Shown here piece after piece: positions 1-5,588 of a DNA stretch of 8,217 bases (position 1 is its first letter; each line of letters opens with the position of its first letter). The position numbers were made by a program, and so were the translations under genes. Source of the stretch: an uncultured Litoreibacter sp. (lineage in GTDB: Bacteria > Pseudomonadota > Alphaproteobacteria > Rhodobacterales > Rhodobacteraceae); NCBI GenBank assembly GCA_937928335.1, contig CALFWN010000232.1, forward strand, positions 1 to 8,217, written 5' to 3'. Under the pieces are notes generated by a model. That model saw only the letters and a list, made by a program, of their open reading frames with translations. It was not told the DNA's origin and searched no databases.

Positions 1-53
1 CTGCGACCTTCCGTCCCCCAGACGGACGCGCTACCAGGCTGCGCCATAGCCCG
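1..53 (-). tRNA. tRNA-Pro (anticodon GGG), partial, cut by the left edge
   Basis: Read on the minus strand, the sequence begins CGGGCTATGG at position 53. It folds as the first two thirds of a tRNA: acceptor 5' strand CGGGCTA, D-arm GCGC/GCGC with the loop AGCCTGGTA, and a five-pair anticodon stem TCCGT/ACGGA enclosing loop CTGGGGG. The anticodon GGG lies at plus positions 17-19 and decodes proline CCC. The variable loop is present, and the T-arm and acceptor 3' strand lie beyond the window. The CGGG start and the D-loop AGCCTGGTA are typical of bacterial tRNA-Pro. Completeness and any encoded CCA cannot be judged. Confidence 0.93.
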
Positions 54-64
54 ACGAATGGTTC

Positions 65-92
65 TTCATACGAGATTTCAGCGTAAGGGCAA
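65..92 (-). promoter_or_regulatory. Putative sigma70-type promoter of the tRNA-Pro gene
   Basis: On the minus strand, TTGCCC (87-92, 4/6 to the -35 consensus) is followed after 16 bp by TATGAA (65-70, 4/6 to the -10 consensus). Eleven bases separate the -10 box from the tRNA 5' end, which would give a very short precursor leader, as expected for a tRNA gene. This is a consensus match by eye only; read-through from the upstream MerR-like gene is the alternative. Confidence 0.4.
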
Positions 93-145
93 GGGGCGGT
101 TTTGGAATTTGGGCATGTCACGCGAAGCATTGGCCGGATCAAGGC

Positions 146-955
146 CTATTGCGACGGTGGCTCAGCGTTCATCCGGTCGCGCAGAGCAACCAGCCGCTTG
201 TGGATCATGCCCAAAGCCCCTTCGGAGCCGTCGGCAAGATGGGTCACCACCTCCAGGCTGCGCAGGTTTTTCAGCACCGCAATGCTCTGCGCCTGCCTTT
301 GGGTGGGCGCACCGCTGCTTGGGTCCGGGTCTTGCGCCACAAACGGAGCCTCTGGGGGTGCGGGTATTTCCTCGGCGGGTGGTTCTTCGGTCTGAAGCTC
401 TGCGTCTTCGGGGTGATCTTCGCGGCTTTCTTCGGCCTCCGCGGGCGCATCAGTGTCTTTCGGGGGCTCGCCACGAAGCGAGATCACATTGTCAGCCGCC
501 GCGTCTGCCTTGCTGCTCGCATCCTCATCGACATGCACGAAGGGCGCTTCCGGGGTGTCATCGGTGTCATCAGACAATGTTGCGTCGATCACCGTGGCGT
601 TGCGTTCTTCCAGACGTGCCTTGCGACGGGCGCGGCGTGCGGTCCGGCGTGCGGCACCTTCTTCATCGGATGGCATGTCGAGGGAGGGGGACAGCTCGGA
701 GATCTTCTTTACGCCTTCCTCCTTCAGCATCTTCTGGACGCCGCGGATGGTCAGCCCGTCATCATGCAGCAATGTCTTGATGCCGCCGATCAGGCGCATG
801 TCGGCGGGGCGGTAGTAGCGACGCCCGCCTGCGCGTTTCACGGGTTTGATCTGGGTAAACTTGCTTTCCCAAAACCGCAGCACATGTGCAGGGACGTCCA
901 GCCAGTTCGCCACCTCGGAGATGGTGCGGAAAGCTTCACGCGCCTTTTTTGCCAT
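146..955 (-). CDS. MerR-family DNA-binding transcriptional regulator with a long acidic C-terminal extension
   Basis: The 269-residue protein opens with a MerR-type winged helix (about residues 8-85). The helix-turn-helix region contains [19 protein letters not shown], the wing contains GGRRYYRP, and the following helices include [19 protein letters not shown]. The family normally remodels promoters from the spacer region, but no target is evident here. Residues 103-117 are arginine-rich; about 125-215 are acidic and rich in Ala, Glu and Pro, probably disordered; 222-262 look helical again and might dimerise. There are no cysteines, so a metal- or thiol-sensing role of the CueR/SoxR kind is unlikely. 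The motif PEAPFV occurs twice (135-140 and 201-206). The ATG at 955 has GGGAG upstream and lies 28 bp after ihfA, so the two genes are probably co-transcribed. The regulatory role is unknown. Confidence 0.93.
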   Translation of the reverse strand: MAKKAREAFRTISEVANWLDVPAHVLRFWESKFTQIKPVKRAGGRRYYRPADMRLIGGIKTLLHDDGLTIRGVQKMLKEEGVKKISELSPSLDMPSDEEGAARRTARRARRKARLEERNATVIDATLSDDTDDTPEAPFVHVDEDASSKADAAADNVISLRGEPPKDTDAPAEAEESREDHPEDAELQTEEPPAEEIPAPPEAPFVAQDPDPSSGAPTQRQAQSIAVLKNLRSLEVVTHLADGSEGALGMIHKRLVALRDRMNAEPPSQ

Positions 956-983
956 CTAGATGCTCTCCCGCCTCATCGGCGTT

Positions 984-1286
984 TCAAGTCTTGTTGCCAG
1001 CGGCAACGCGATCTTTCATCAGATGGGAGGGGCGGAATGTCAGAACCCGGCGGGGCAGAATTGGAACCTCTTCCCCGGTCTTGGGATTGCGGCCAACCCG
1101 CGCGGATTTTTCGCGCACCGAAAACGTCCCGAAGGATGATATTTTCACCTGTTCGCCTTTGACCAGCGCGTCGGACATGTGCTGCAGCACGCTTTCCACC
1201 AGATCCGCTGATTCATTCCGTGACAGACCGACCTCGCGAAACACAGCTTCGCTTAAATCCATACGTGTCAATGTTTTAGCACTCAT
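984..1286 (-). CDS. ihfA: Integration host factor subunit alpha
   Basis: This is a 100-residue HU/IHF-family DNA-bending protein. IHF is an alpha-beta heterodimer that bends DNA sharply in the minor groove and assists transcription, recombination and replication. The dimerisation helices are followed by [20 protein letters not shown] and the DNA-binding arm [12 protein letters not shown]. Pro68 is the arm-tip residue expected to intercalate, and the downstream [13 protein letters not shown] is typical of IhfA rather than HU. I chose the ATG at 1286 because GGGGGA sits just upstream and the protein then begins [11 protein letters not shown] as in other alphaproteobacterial IhfA. A TTG at 1304 is in frame but adds six residues ahead of this signal. 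The gene lies 111 bp after fabH and appears to have its own promoter next to an IHF consensus sequence. Confidence 0.97.
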   Translation of the reverse strand: MSAKTLTRMDLSEAVFREVGLSRNESADLVESVLQHMSDALVKGEQVKISSFGTFSVREKSARVGRNPKTGEEVPILPRRVLTFRPSHLMKDRVAAGNKT

Positions 1287-1324
1287 AGTGTCCCCCGACA
1301 GCAATAATGACTATTTTTTAAGCC

Positions 1325-1354
1325 ACGATAGGGCGCAGGCATTTTAAGAGTCAA
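1325..1354 (-). promoter_or_regulatory. Putative ihfA promoter (-35/-10)
   Basis: On the minus strand TTGACT (1349-1354, 5/6 match) and TATCGT (1325-1330, 4/6 match) are separated by 18 bp. Transcription would begin near 1318, leaving a leader of about 32 bases rich in A and T before the ihfA Shine-Dalgarno. The region just downstream (1303-1320) is the most AT-rich stretch in the neighbourhood. Assigned by eye from consensus. Confidence 0.5.
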
Positions 1355-1367
1355 TATCAAGGGCTTG
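1355..1367 (+). promoter_or_regulatory. Putative IHF-binding site at the ihfA promoter
   Basis: TATCAAGGGCTTG matches the IHF consensus WATCAANNNNTTR at every defined position. It abuts the -35 box of the proposed ihfA promoter, and AT-rich sequence lies next to it (1341-1354), as IHF sites often show. In E. coli ihfA is known to be repressed by IHF; autoregulation here is my inference. A chance match is possible. Confidence 0.45.
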
Positions 1368-1379
1368 CCGCGCGCCCTT
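1359..1379 (-). terminator. Weak hairpin between fabH and ihfA, possible terminator or attenuator
   Basis: AAGGGC (1359-1364) and GCCCTT (1374-1379) form a six-pair stem around a nine-base loop, reading as a stem-loop in the transcript just after the fabH stop. No U-run follows, so intrinsic termination would be inefficient. One arm overlaps the putative IHF site, so the symmetry may have another purpose or be accidental. Confidence 0.25.
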
Positions 1380-1397
1380 TAAGCGGGAAAACCGTCC

Positions 1398-2369
1398 TTA
1401 AAGCCGCAATACCACCGCGCCCCAGGCCAATCCGCCGCCAATGGCCTCCATCACAAGGACCTGACCGGGCTGAAATTTCCCCTCCCGCTTTGCGACAGAC
1501 AGGGCCAATGGGATCGAGGCGGCAGAGGTGTTGCCGTGATCCTGCACGGTCATCACCACACGCTCCATCGACACACCCATCTTTTGCGCAGTGCGGGTGA
1601 TGATGCGTGAATTGGCCTGATGGGGGACGATCCAGTCAACGTCATCGGCGCTCAGGCCAGCGGTTTCCAGTGCGGTATGCGCGGTTTGCGCCAGTTTTTC
1701 GACCGCGTGGCGAAACACCTCCTTGCCCTGCATCACCAATACGCCGGTGGTTTGGGTCGAGGACACGCCGCCATCAACATAAAGAAGGTCGCGGAACCGG
1801 CCATCGCTGTTCAGGTCAGTGGACAGGATTCCTGCATCAGCAGATGTGCCAGCGCCGTCCTGCGCCTCAAGGATCACCGCGCCCGCACCGTCGCCAAACA
1901 AGACGCAGGTTGTGCGGTCTTCCCAATTCATGATGCGCGAGAAGGTCTCGGCCCCGATGACCAGCACCCGTCTGGACTGGCCGGATTGAATGAACGAGTT
2001 CGCCGTGGCCATTGCATAGACAAACCCCGCGCACACGGCCTGTACGTCAAATGCAAAGCCTGCGGTTCCCAGCTTGCCCTGAACGATTGTCGCAACCGAC
2101 GGAAAGGTGGTGTCGGGCGTTGAGGTTGCGACGACCAAGGCGTCGATATCGTCGGCATTCATCCCCGCGTCTTTCAAAGCCGCCTCGGCGGCCTTGACGG
2201 CCAGATCAGAGGTCAGCTCGCCCTCCGCCGCGAAATGACGGCGTTCGATGCCAGAGCGCGATTTGATCCATGCGTCGGTGGTGTCGACCATCGTTTCCAT
2301 TTCGGCGTTCTCGACAACGCGTTCAGGCAAATAATGCCCGACGCCGCACAAGATGGCTCTGCGTATCAT
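1398..2369 (-). CDS. fabH: 3-oxoacyl-[acyl-carrier-protein] synthase III (FabH)
   Basis: This 323-residue ketoacyl-ACP synthase III condenses acetyl-CoA with malonyl-ACP to start type II fatty-acid synthesis in the cytoplasm. The thiolase-fold catalytic triad is complete: Cys113 in QAVCAGFVYAM, His250 in VPHQANSRI and Asn280 in DHGNTSAAS. The sequence also shows the family features GIERRH near the N terminus, GDGAGAVIL, and the C-terminal EAIGGGLAWGAVVLRL. Length matches the family (E. coli FabH 317). The ATG at 2369 overlaps the plsX stop in an ATGA junction, which suggests translational coupling; only a modest GGGAA precedes it. No residue is missing, so an active enzyme is expected. Confidence 0.98.
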   Translation of the reverse strand: MIRRAILCGVGHYLPERVVENAEMETMVDTTDAWIKSRSGIERRHFAAEGELTSDLAVKAAEAALKDAGMNADDIDALVVATSTPDTTFPSVATIVQGKLGTAGFAFDVQAVCAGFVYAMATANSFIQSGQSRRVLVIGAETFSRIMNWEDRTTCVLFGDGAGAVILEAQDGAGTSADAGILSTDLNSDGRFRDLLYVDGGVSSTQTTGVLVMQGKEVFRHAVEKLAQTAHTALETAGLSADDVDWIVPHQANSRIITRTAQKMGVSMERVVMTVQDHGNTSAASIPLALSVAKREGKFQPGQVLVMEAIGGGLAWGAVVLRL

Positions 2370-3469
2370 GTGGTTCCCGCATTGTCGTTACTGTTTACCG
2401 TCCCGGTGTCGTTCGACGCCGTATGCGAGTCACCTTGGCCCGCTGCCATATTCGATGCAACCCGTGCGGCCAGCTTCTCGTTGAAGCCGGTCTGCGCCAG
2501 GATGAAGCTCAACTTGATCGCGGCCGAAACCCCGGTGGCGTCAGCTGAGCCATGTGATTTGACCACCGTCCCGTTGAGGCCCAGAAACACGCCGCCATTG
2601 ACTTGGCGCGGGTCAATGCGCTTGGACAGTCGCTTGAGCGACGGGTAGGCCAGCAAAGCCGCGATTTGGCTGAGCGGTGTGTATTTGAACGCCTCGCGCA
2701 ACAGCTCGGAGATCAGCGAGGCTGTGCCCTCTGCGGTCTTCAGCGCCACATTGCCGGTAAAGCCGTCCGTCACGATCACATCGACCCGCCCCGAAGGGAT
2801 GTCGCCGCCCTCGACGAAGCCCACATAGTCGAAATCATTTGACTTGGCCGCATCCGCGATAAGGTCATGCGCGACTTTCAGCTCTGCCCGGCCTTTATGT
2901 TCCTCTGTGCCGACATTCAGCAGCCCGACCCGAGGGCGCTTCAGCTCGAACCCGTTACGGGCATAGGACATGCCCATTAGCGCATATTGCAGCAGGTCGT
3001 CCTGATCCGCGCGAATGTCAGCCCCCACATCAAGCATGATGTTGAACCCGGACGGGTTGCGAGAGGGCCAGAGGCAGGCAATGGCGGGGCGGTTCACGCC
3101 CTCGGCTTTGCGCAGCCGGATCATCGCGACGGCCATCAGCGCGCCGGTATTGCCGCAGCTGACGCAGACATCGGCTTCCTTGTTGCGCACGCTGTCAATC
3201 GCGGACCACATGGAGGTGTCCTTGCCGTGGCGCATCACATGGCTGGGTTTGGCATCCATTGACACCACGTCGCGGGCGTGGCGCAGGTCGCACAAAGCCT
3301 CCAGCTTGCGCTTGGCCACAAGCGGCTCAAGCACATCCTTCGGCCCGTGCAGAATGAAACGAATATCGGGGTTCTTTGCAGCAGATTTGGAAATACCGGC
3401 CACAACTGTGGCCGGCCCGCGATCACCGCCCATAGCGTCGATCGAAATCACTGTCTTTTGTGTGCCCAA
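2366..3469 (-). CDS. plsX: Phosphate acyltransferase PlsX
   Basis: PlsX converts acyl-ACP and phosphate to acyl-phosphate, the donor used by the membrane acyltransferase PlsY in phosphatidic acid synthesis. The 367-residue protein carries the family signatures in order: ISIDAMGGDRGP (8-19), SCGNTGALMA, SGFNIMLDVGA, VGLLNVGTEEHKG and VTDGFTGNVALK. The last 25 residues or so are a Ser/Thr/Asn/Asp-rich tail that looks disordered. The start is a TTG at 3469, the first possible start codon after the in-frame rpmF stop, with AGG about seven bases upstream. A GTG at 3451 is the alternative and would give MISIDAMGGD, which is tight against the conserved motif. Its 3' end overlaps fabH by 4 bp, and rpmF lies 57 bp upstream. 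Confidence 0.97.
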   Translation of the reverse strand: MGTQKTVISIDAMGGDRGPATVVAGISKSAAKNPDIRFILHGPKDVLEPLVAKRKLEALCDLRHARDVVSMDAKPSHVMRHGKDTSMWSAIDSVRNKEADVCVSCGNTGALMAVAMIRLRKAEGVNRPAIACLWPSRNPSGFNIMLDVGADIRADQDDLLQYALMGMSYARNGFELKRPRVGLLNVGTEEHKGRAELKVAHDLIADAAKSNDFDYVGFVEGGDIPSGRVDVIVTDGFTGNVALKTAEGTASLISELLREAFKYTPLSQIAALLAYPSLKRLSKRIDPRQVNGGVFLGLNGTVVKSHGSADATGVSAAIKLSFILAQTGFNEKLAARVASNMAAGQGDSHTASNDTGTVNSNDNAGTT

Positions 3470-3526
3470 AGGACTGCCTGCCTGACCTGCGTTTTCACAC
3501 CCTGCGGCGTTTGGGGCAGAGTAGGC

Positions 3527-3733
3527 CTATGCGGCGTCGTCGTCCAGTTCAACGTCGTCAACCATAGCCACAACTTCTTTATCGTCATAATGGCCACAGG
3601 ACGCGCAAACATGGTGGGGGCGTTTCAGCTCGCCACAGTTGGAGCATTCGTTGCGGCTATCAGCCGACAGGGCGTCATGCGCGCGGCGGTTGTTGCGGCG
3701 TGACTTGGAAACTTTATTCTGCTGGACAGCCAT
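3527..3733 (-). CDS. rpmF: Large ribosomal subunit protein bL32
   Basis: A 68-residue L32 with the classic basic N terminus [20 protein letters not shown], followed by a four-cysteine zinc ribbon: Cys30 and Cys33 (CSNC), Cys43 and Cys46 (CASC). It is therefore the zinc-binding C+ form. The C terminus is an acidic tail of about ten residues. The ATG at 3733 has GAGG nine bases upstream. It lies upstream of plsX in the same reading frame, separated by a TAG and 57 bp, and the rpmF-plsX-fabH order is widely conserved in bacteria, linking ribosome and lipid synthesis. Confidence 0.98.
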   Translation of the reverse strand: MAVQQNKVSKSRRNNRRAHDALSADSRNECSNCGELKRPHHVCASCGHYDDKEVVAMVDDVELDDDAA

Positions 3734-3755
3734 TCGTGTCGTCCTCGGGTTGGGG

Positions 3756-3775
3756 GACAGGGCGCGGGCCCCGTC
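3756..3775 (-). other. Hairpin in the rpmF leader
   Basis: In the leftward transcript GACGGGG and CCCTGTC pair over seven positions (one G-U) around a six-base loop. It lies about 10 bases upstream of the rpmF Shine-Dalgarno GAGGA. It could modulate rpmF translation or simply insulate the leader. No known riboswitch or ribosomal-protein leader was recognised. Confidence 0.35.
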
Positions 3776-3871
3776 GCATGTTCAAATCTGTGCAGCCGCA
3801 AAGGGCCGGATTGGGCCGCGTCTAACGACTCATCAAGCGCCCGTCCAGACCGTTTTGGAGCGGAGACCCGG

Positions 3872-3899
3872 GATATACGGGGATTTGCTGTTTTTGCAA
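3872..3899 (-). promoter_or_regulatory. Putative promoter for rpmF-plsX-fabH
   Basis: On the minus strand TTGCAA (3894-3899, 4/6) and TATATC (3872-3877, 4/6) are 16 bp apart. Initiation near 3865 would give a leader of about 130 bases before rpmF. It lies in the longest intergenic gap of the window (3734-3941), which contains no convincing gene, so a promoter between yceD and rpmF is reasonable. Read-through from yceD is also possible. Confidence 0.4.
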
Positions 3900-3941
3900 G
3901 GGGTGAGAGCCGGTGGAGAGGGGGTAAAACCGCCCCGTGGC

Positions 3942-4481
3942 TTACGTCTTGCCGTCCATTTTCTTCTTCAGATCAGCCAGCCCGGCAAAAGGCCTTACCG
4001 TGTCCTCGTTCAACGGCTCCACGCCGGGCTCGGCGTGAATCATCGCCCCAAGCTCGGCCCCTTCCGCACGGGGGTAGGCCGGGATCGCCAGAGACAGCGA
4101 TTCTGCGATGGCCGCCATCACGTCGATCTCAGCACCCAAAGGTTCAGAGGCGTCATCTTCGGGCATTTCTACCTCGGTGTCCTCGGGGTCCTGCCAGTCT
4201 GAGATATAGTGCCGGGCAAGGTCTTCCTCGATCCGGGTCACAACCGGCTCCAGCGTGATCACGCAAGGCTGCACCACTGTCGCGCCCAGATGGCCCGTAA
4301 GGGACCAGTCGGTCTTGCCAGAGGCGCGCAACTGGCCTGCAAAGCTGAGCTTGCGGATCTGGGCCACGCCATAGGTCTCGGCAAGCTGCTTGCGAAGGGC
4401 CGCATCGGCCGTCACCTCAATCGCGGTGCTGCGCTTGGTGGCGAGGTCTGCCACGCGGAAGGTCAGGGGGGTATTTGGCAT
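3942..4481 (-). CDS. yceD: YceD/DUF177 family protein (23S rRNA accumulation protein)
   Basis: This is a 179-residue protein of the DUF177 family. Its E. coli member YceD is needed for normal 23S rRNA accumulation, and the family is commonly encoded beside rpmF, as here. Family marks visible are the central QPCVITLEPV (71-80), where most members have a Cys followed by a Leu-x-Pro turn, an acidic middle (about 94-120) and the C-terminal RPFAGLADLKKKM (163-175), equivalent to the usual PFA-LA-LK ending. It has no signal peptide or membrane segment, so it should be cytoplasmic. The ATG at 4481 has AGAGG seven bases upstream. It diverges from bamE across 89 bp and lies 208 bp before rpmF. Confidence 0.92.
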   Translation of the reverse strand: MPNTPLTFRVADLATKRSTAIEVTADAALRKQLAETYGVAQIRKLSFAGQLRASGKTDWSLTGHLGATVVQPCVITLEPVVTRIEEDLARHYISDWQDPEDTEVEMPEDDASEPLGAEIDVMAAIAESLSLAIPAYPRAEGAELGAMIHAEPGVEPLNEDTVRPFAGLADLKKKMDGKT

Positions 4482-4570
4482 TCAGGGGCCTCTGAGCATC
4501 TTTCTTGAACAGGGTCGCGTCCTTCTGTAAGCCTTGTGCAAGCTAAAGAGCAAGGCGTGAGGCGGTGGGG
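4482..4570. promoter_or_regulatory. Divergent yceD/bamE intergenic region with an inverted repeat
   Basis: This 89-bp gap must hold promoters for both directions. No strong -35/-10 pair is evident: TTGAAC (4505-4510) is a fair -35 for bamE but the matching -10 is poor. GCCTTG (4531-4536) and CAAGGC (4551-4556) form a six-bp inverted repeat 14 bp apart, a possible operator or hairpin in the bamE leader. Ribosome-binding sites for both genes lie at its ends. Confidence 0.4.
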
Positions 4571-5041
4571 ATGAACGGGGTCAACAACCTAAGACGGGTC
4601 AGAGCTATTCCTGCCCTGCTATGCGCCGCGCTGGTGGTGCTGGCCGCGTGTTCAGCGACGGTGCGCAACCACGGCTATATTCCGCCTGACGACGCCCTGA
4701 ATGCTGTCATCGTAGGGGTGGATACACGCGAAAGCCTTGAGGCCAGCATCGGAAAACCCTCCACATCCGGCGTGTTGCGCGACAGCAGCTGGTTTTATAT
4801 CGGCTCGCAGGTGCGCCATTTCGGCGCGCGCAAGCCGCAGGAAATCAACCGGGAGGTTGTGGCCGTCCGTTTCAACGAGGGTGGCACTGTCAGCAATGTA
4901 GAGCGGTTCGGGCTGGAGCGCGGCGAGGTCGTGGTTCTGTCACGCCGCATCACGGAAACCACCGTGCGCGACGTGACGTTTATTCGCCAGATCATCCGAA
5001 ACTTCGGCAATTTCGACTTCAGCGAGGCGCTCGAGGGCTAG
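4571..5041 (+). CDS. bamE: Outer-membrane protein assembly factor BamE (SmpA/OmlA lipoprotein)
   Basis: The 156-residue precursor is a lipoprotein: a basic N terminus, a hydrophobic stretch IPALLCAALVVLA and the lipobox LAAC with lipidated Cys27. The mature part is a BamE/SmpA domain containing VIVGVDTRESLEASIGKPSTSG and SWFYIGSQVRH. BamE sits on the periplasmic face of the outer membrane and stabilises the BamA-BamD complex that inserts beta-barrel proteins. I chose the ATG at 4571, which has GAGG eight bases upstream; a GTG at 4565 is in frame but lies only two bases from that site. The gene converges on msrB with a 10-bp gap. BamE next to DUF177, rpmF and plsX is, as I know it, a usual alphaproteobacterial arrangement. 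Confidence 0.95.
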   Translation: MNGVNNLRRVRAIPALLCAALVVLAACSATVRNHGYIPPDDALNAVIVGVDTRESLEASIGKPSTSGVLRDSSWFYIGSQVRHFGARKPQEINREVVAVRFNEGGTVSNVERFGLERGEVVVLSRRITETTVRDVTFIRQIIRNFGNFDFSEALEG

Positions 5042-5056
5042 GGGCCAGCGCCTAGC
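5037..5056. terminator. Bidirectional hairpin between bamE and msrB
   Basis: GCTAGG (5037-5042) and CCTAGC (5051-5056) form a perfect six-bp stem around an eight-base loop, with further GC pairing possible inside. The stem contains the bamE stop TAG on one strand and the msrB stop TAG on the other. It is symmetric, so it could act in both directions, but neither side has a T-run, so intrinsic strength is doubtful. Confidence 0.45.
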
Positions 5057-5450
5057 TGTCTGCCGGCTCAAACTCCAGCGCGACACCGTTGATGCAATAG
5101 CGCAGCCCGGTGGGCTGTGGCCCGTCCGGGAACACATGTCCCAAATGCCCCTCGCAGGCGTTGCAATGCACCTCGGTACGTTTCATGAACCAGCTGTTAT
5201 CGCTGCTTTCGCCCACATTTTCGGGATCAATTGGGGCATAGAACGACGGCCATCCGGTGCCTGAGTCGAACTTGGTTTCGCCCTCGAAAACGGGCGTGCC
5301 GCAGCCCTTGCAAAAATAGGTGCCCGGGCCTTTGGGGAAGTTGTCATGGGTGAAAGCGCGTTCCGTGCCGTGCTTGCGCAGCACCTTGTAAGCCATGTCA
5401 TCAAGCTCAGCGCGCCATTCTTCATCCGTTTTGTTCACTTTGTTGACCAT
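5052..5450 (-). CDS. msrB: Peptide-methionine (R)-S-oxide reductase MsrB
   Basis: A 132-residue MsrB that reduces the R-epimer of methionine sulfoxide in proteins, normally with thioredoxin. The structural zinc ligands are present as two CxxC pairs (Cys47/Cys50 and Cys96/Cys99). The signatures GTGWPSF (64-70) and GHLGHVF (101-107) are intact, and the catalytic Cys119 lies in [11 protein letters not shown]. The length matches a stand-alone MsrB with no MsrA fusion or signal peptide, so it is cytoplasmic. The ATG at 5450 is preceded by GAGG six bases upstream. An ATG at 5519 would add 23 residues unlike the family and is less likely. It converges on bamE and diverges from the acyltransferase gene. 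Confidence 0.97.
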   Translation of the reverse strand: MVNKVNKTDEEWRAELDDMAYKVLRKHGTERAFTHDNFPKGPGTYFCKGCGTPVFEGETKFDSGTGWPSFYAPIDPENVGESSDNSWFMKRTEVHCNACEGHLGHVFPDGPQPTGLRYCINGVALEFEPADS

Positions 5451-5476
5451 TGCGTTCCTCTTTTCATGACGCCGCA

Positions 5477-5490
5477 TGTCAAGACTGACA
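5477..5490. promoter_or_regulatory. Perfect 5-4-5 dyad in the msrB upstream region
   Basis: TGTCA (5477-5481) and TGACA (5486-5490) are perfect inverted arms separated by four bases. This spacing resembles sites of dimeric regulators of the CRP/FNR class, although the half-site differs from the FNR core TTGAT. It lies 27 bp upstream of the msrB start, where a regulator could act. No regulator can be named from the sequence. Confidence 0.35.
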
Positions 5491-5494
5491 GGCG

Positions 5495-5522
5495 TTGCCA
5501 ATTCTAGCCAGTGCGCCATAGT
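5495..5522 (+). promoter_or_regulatory. Putative promoter for the acyltransferase gene
   Basis: TTGCCA (5495-5500, 5/6 to -35) and CATAGT (5517-5522, 4/6 to -10) are 16 bp apart. Initiation near 5529 would leave about 60 bases of leader. The -10 overlaps the left arm of the 5520-5555 inverted repeat. On the opposite strand TAGAAT (5501-5506, 5/6) could serve as an msrB -10, although no matching -35 was found. Confidence 0.38.
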
Positions 5523-5555
5523 TAGGCCTGCGCGGCGCGCTGTCCAAGCCTAACT
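5520..5555. repeat. Eight-bp inverted repeat in the msrB/acyltransferase intergenic region
   Basis: AGTTAGGC (5520-5527) is repeated inverted as GCCTAACT (5548-5555) with a 20-bp GC-rich spacer that itself contains GCGCGGCGCGC. It overlaps the proposed acyltransferase -10 and initial transcribed region, so it could be an operator for a dimeric regulator or a leader stem-loop. It is not followed by a T-run and lies between divergent genes, so a terminator role is unlikely. Confidence 0.5.
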
Positions 5556-5588
5556 CACGGGCAGGTGACACGGCAAAGGGGTCGGAAT

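Noticed and set aside
149..1162. Long open frame on the plus strand across the MerR-like and ihfA genes
   Set aside because: It lies antisense to two genes with clear family signatures. Long antisense frames are common in GC-rich DNA, its translation shows no recognisable domain, and no good ribosome site precedes it.
1287..1304. Extended IhfA start at TTG 1304
   Set aside because: The six extra residues would place the GGGGGA ribosome site inside the coding region. The ATG at 1286 fits both the ribosome site and the usual length of IhfA.
3716..3779. Short upstream frame on the minus strand (ATG at 3779) overlapping the rpmF start
   Set aside because: It is about 21 codons, out of frame with rpmF and without a Shine-Dalgarno. 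A regulatory uORF cannot be supported.
3800..3850. GATGAG in the rpmF leader, reminiscent of a hammerhead ribozyme core
   Set aside because: The required GAAA-containing second core and the flanking stems are absent. Only a small GTC/GAC hairpin is present.
5451..5519. MsrB with a 23-residue N-terminal extension from the ATG at 5519
   Set aside because: The extension is neither a signal peptide nor family-like, and GAGGA lies at the right distance before the ATG at 5450.
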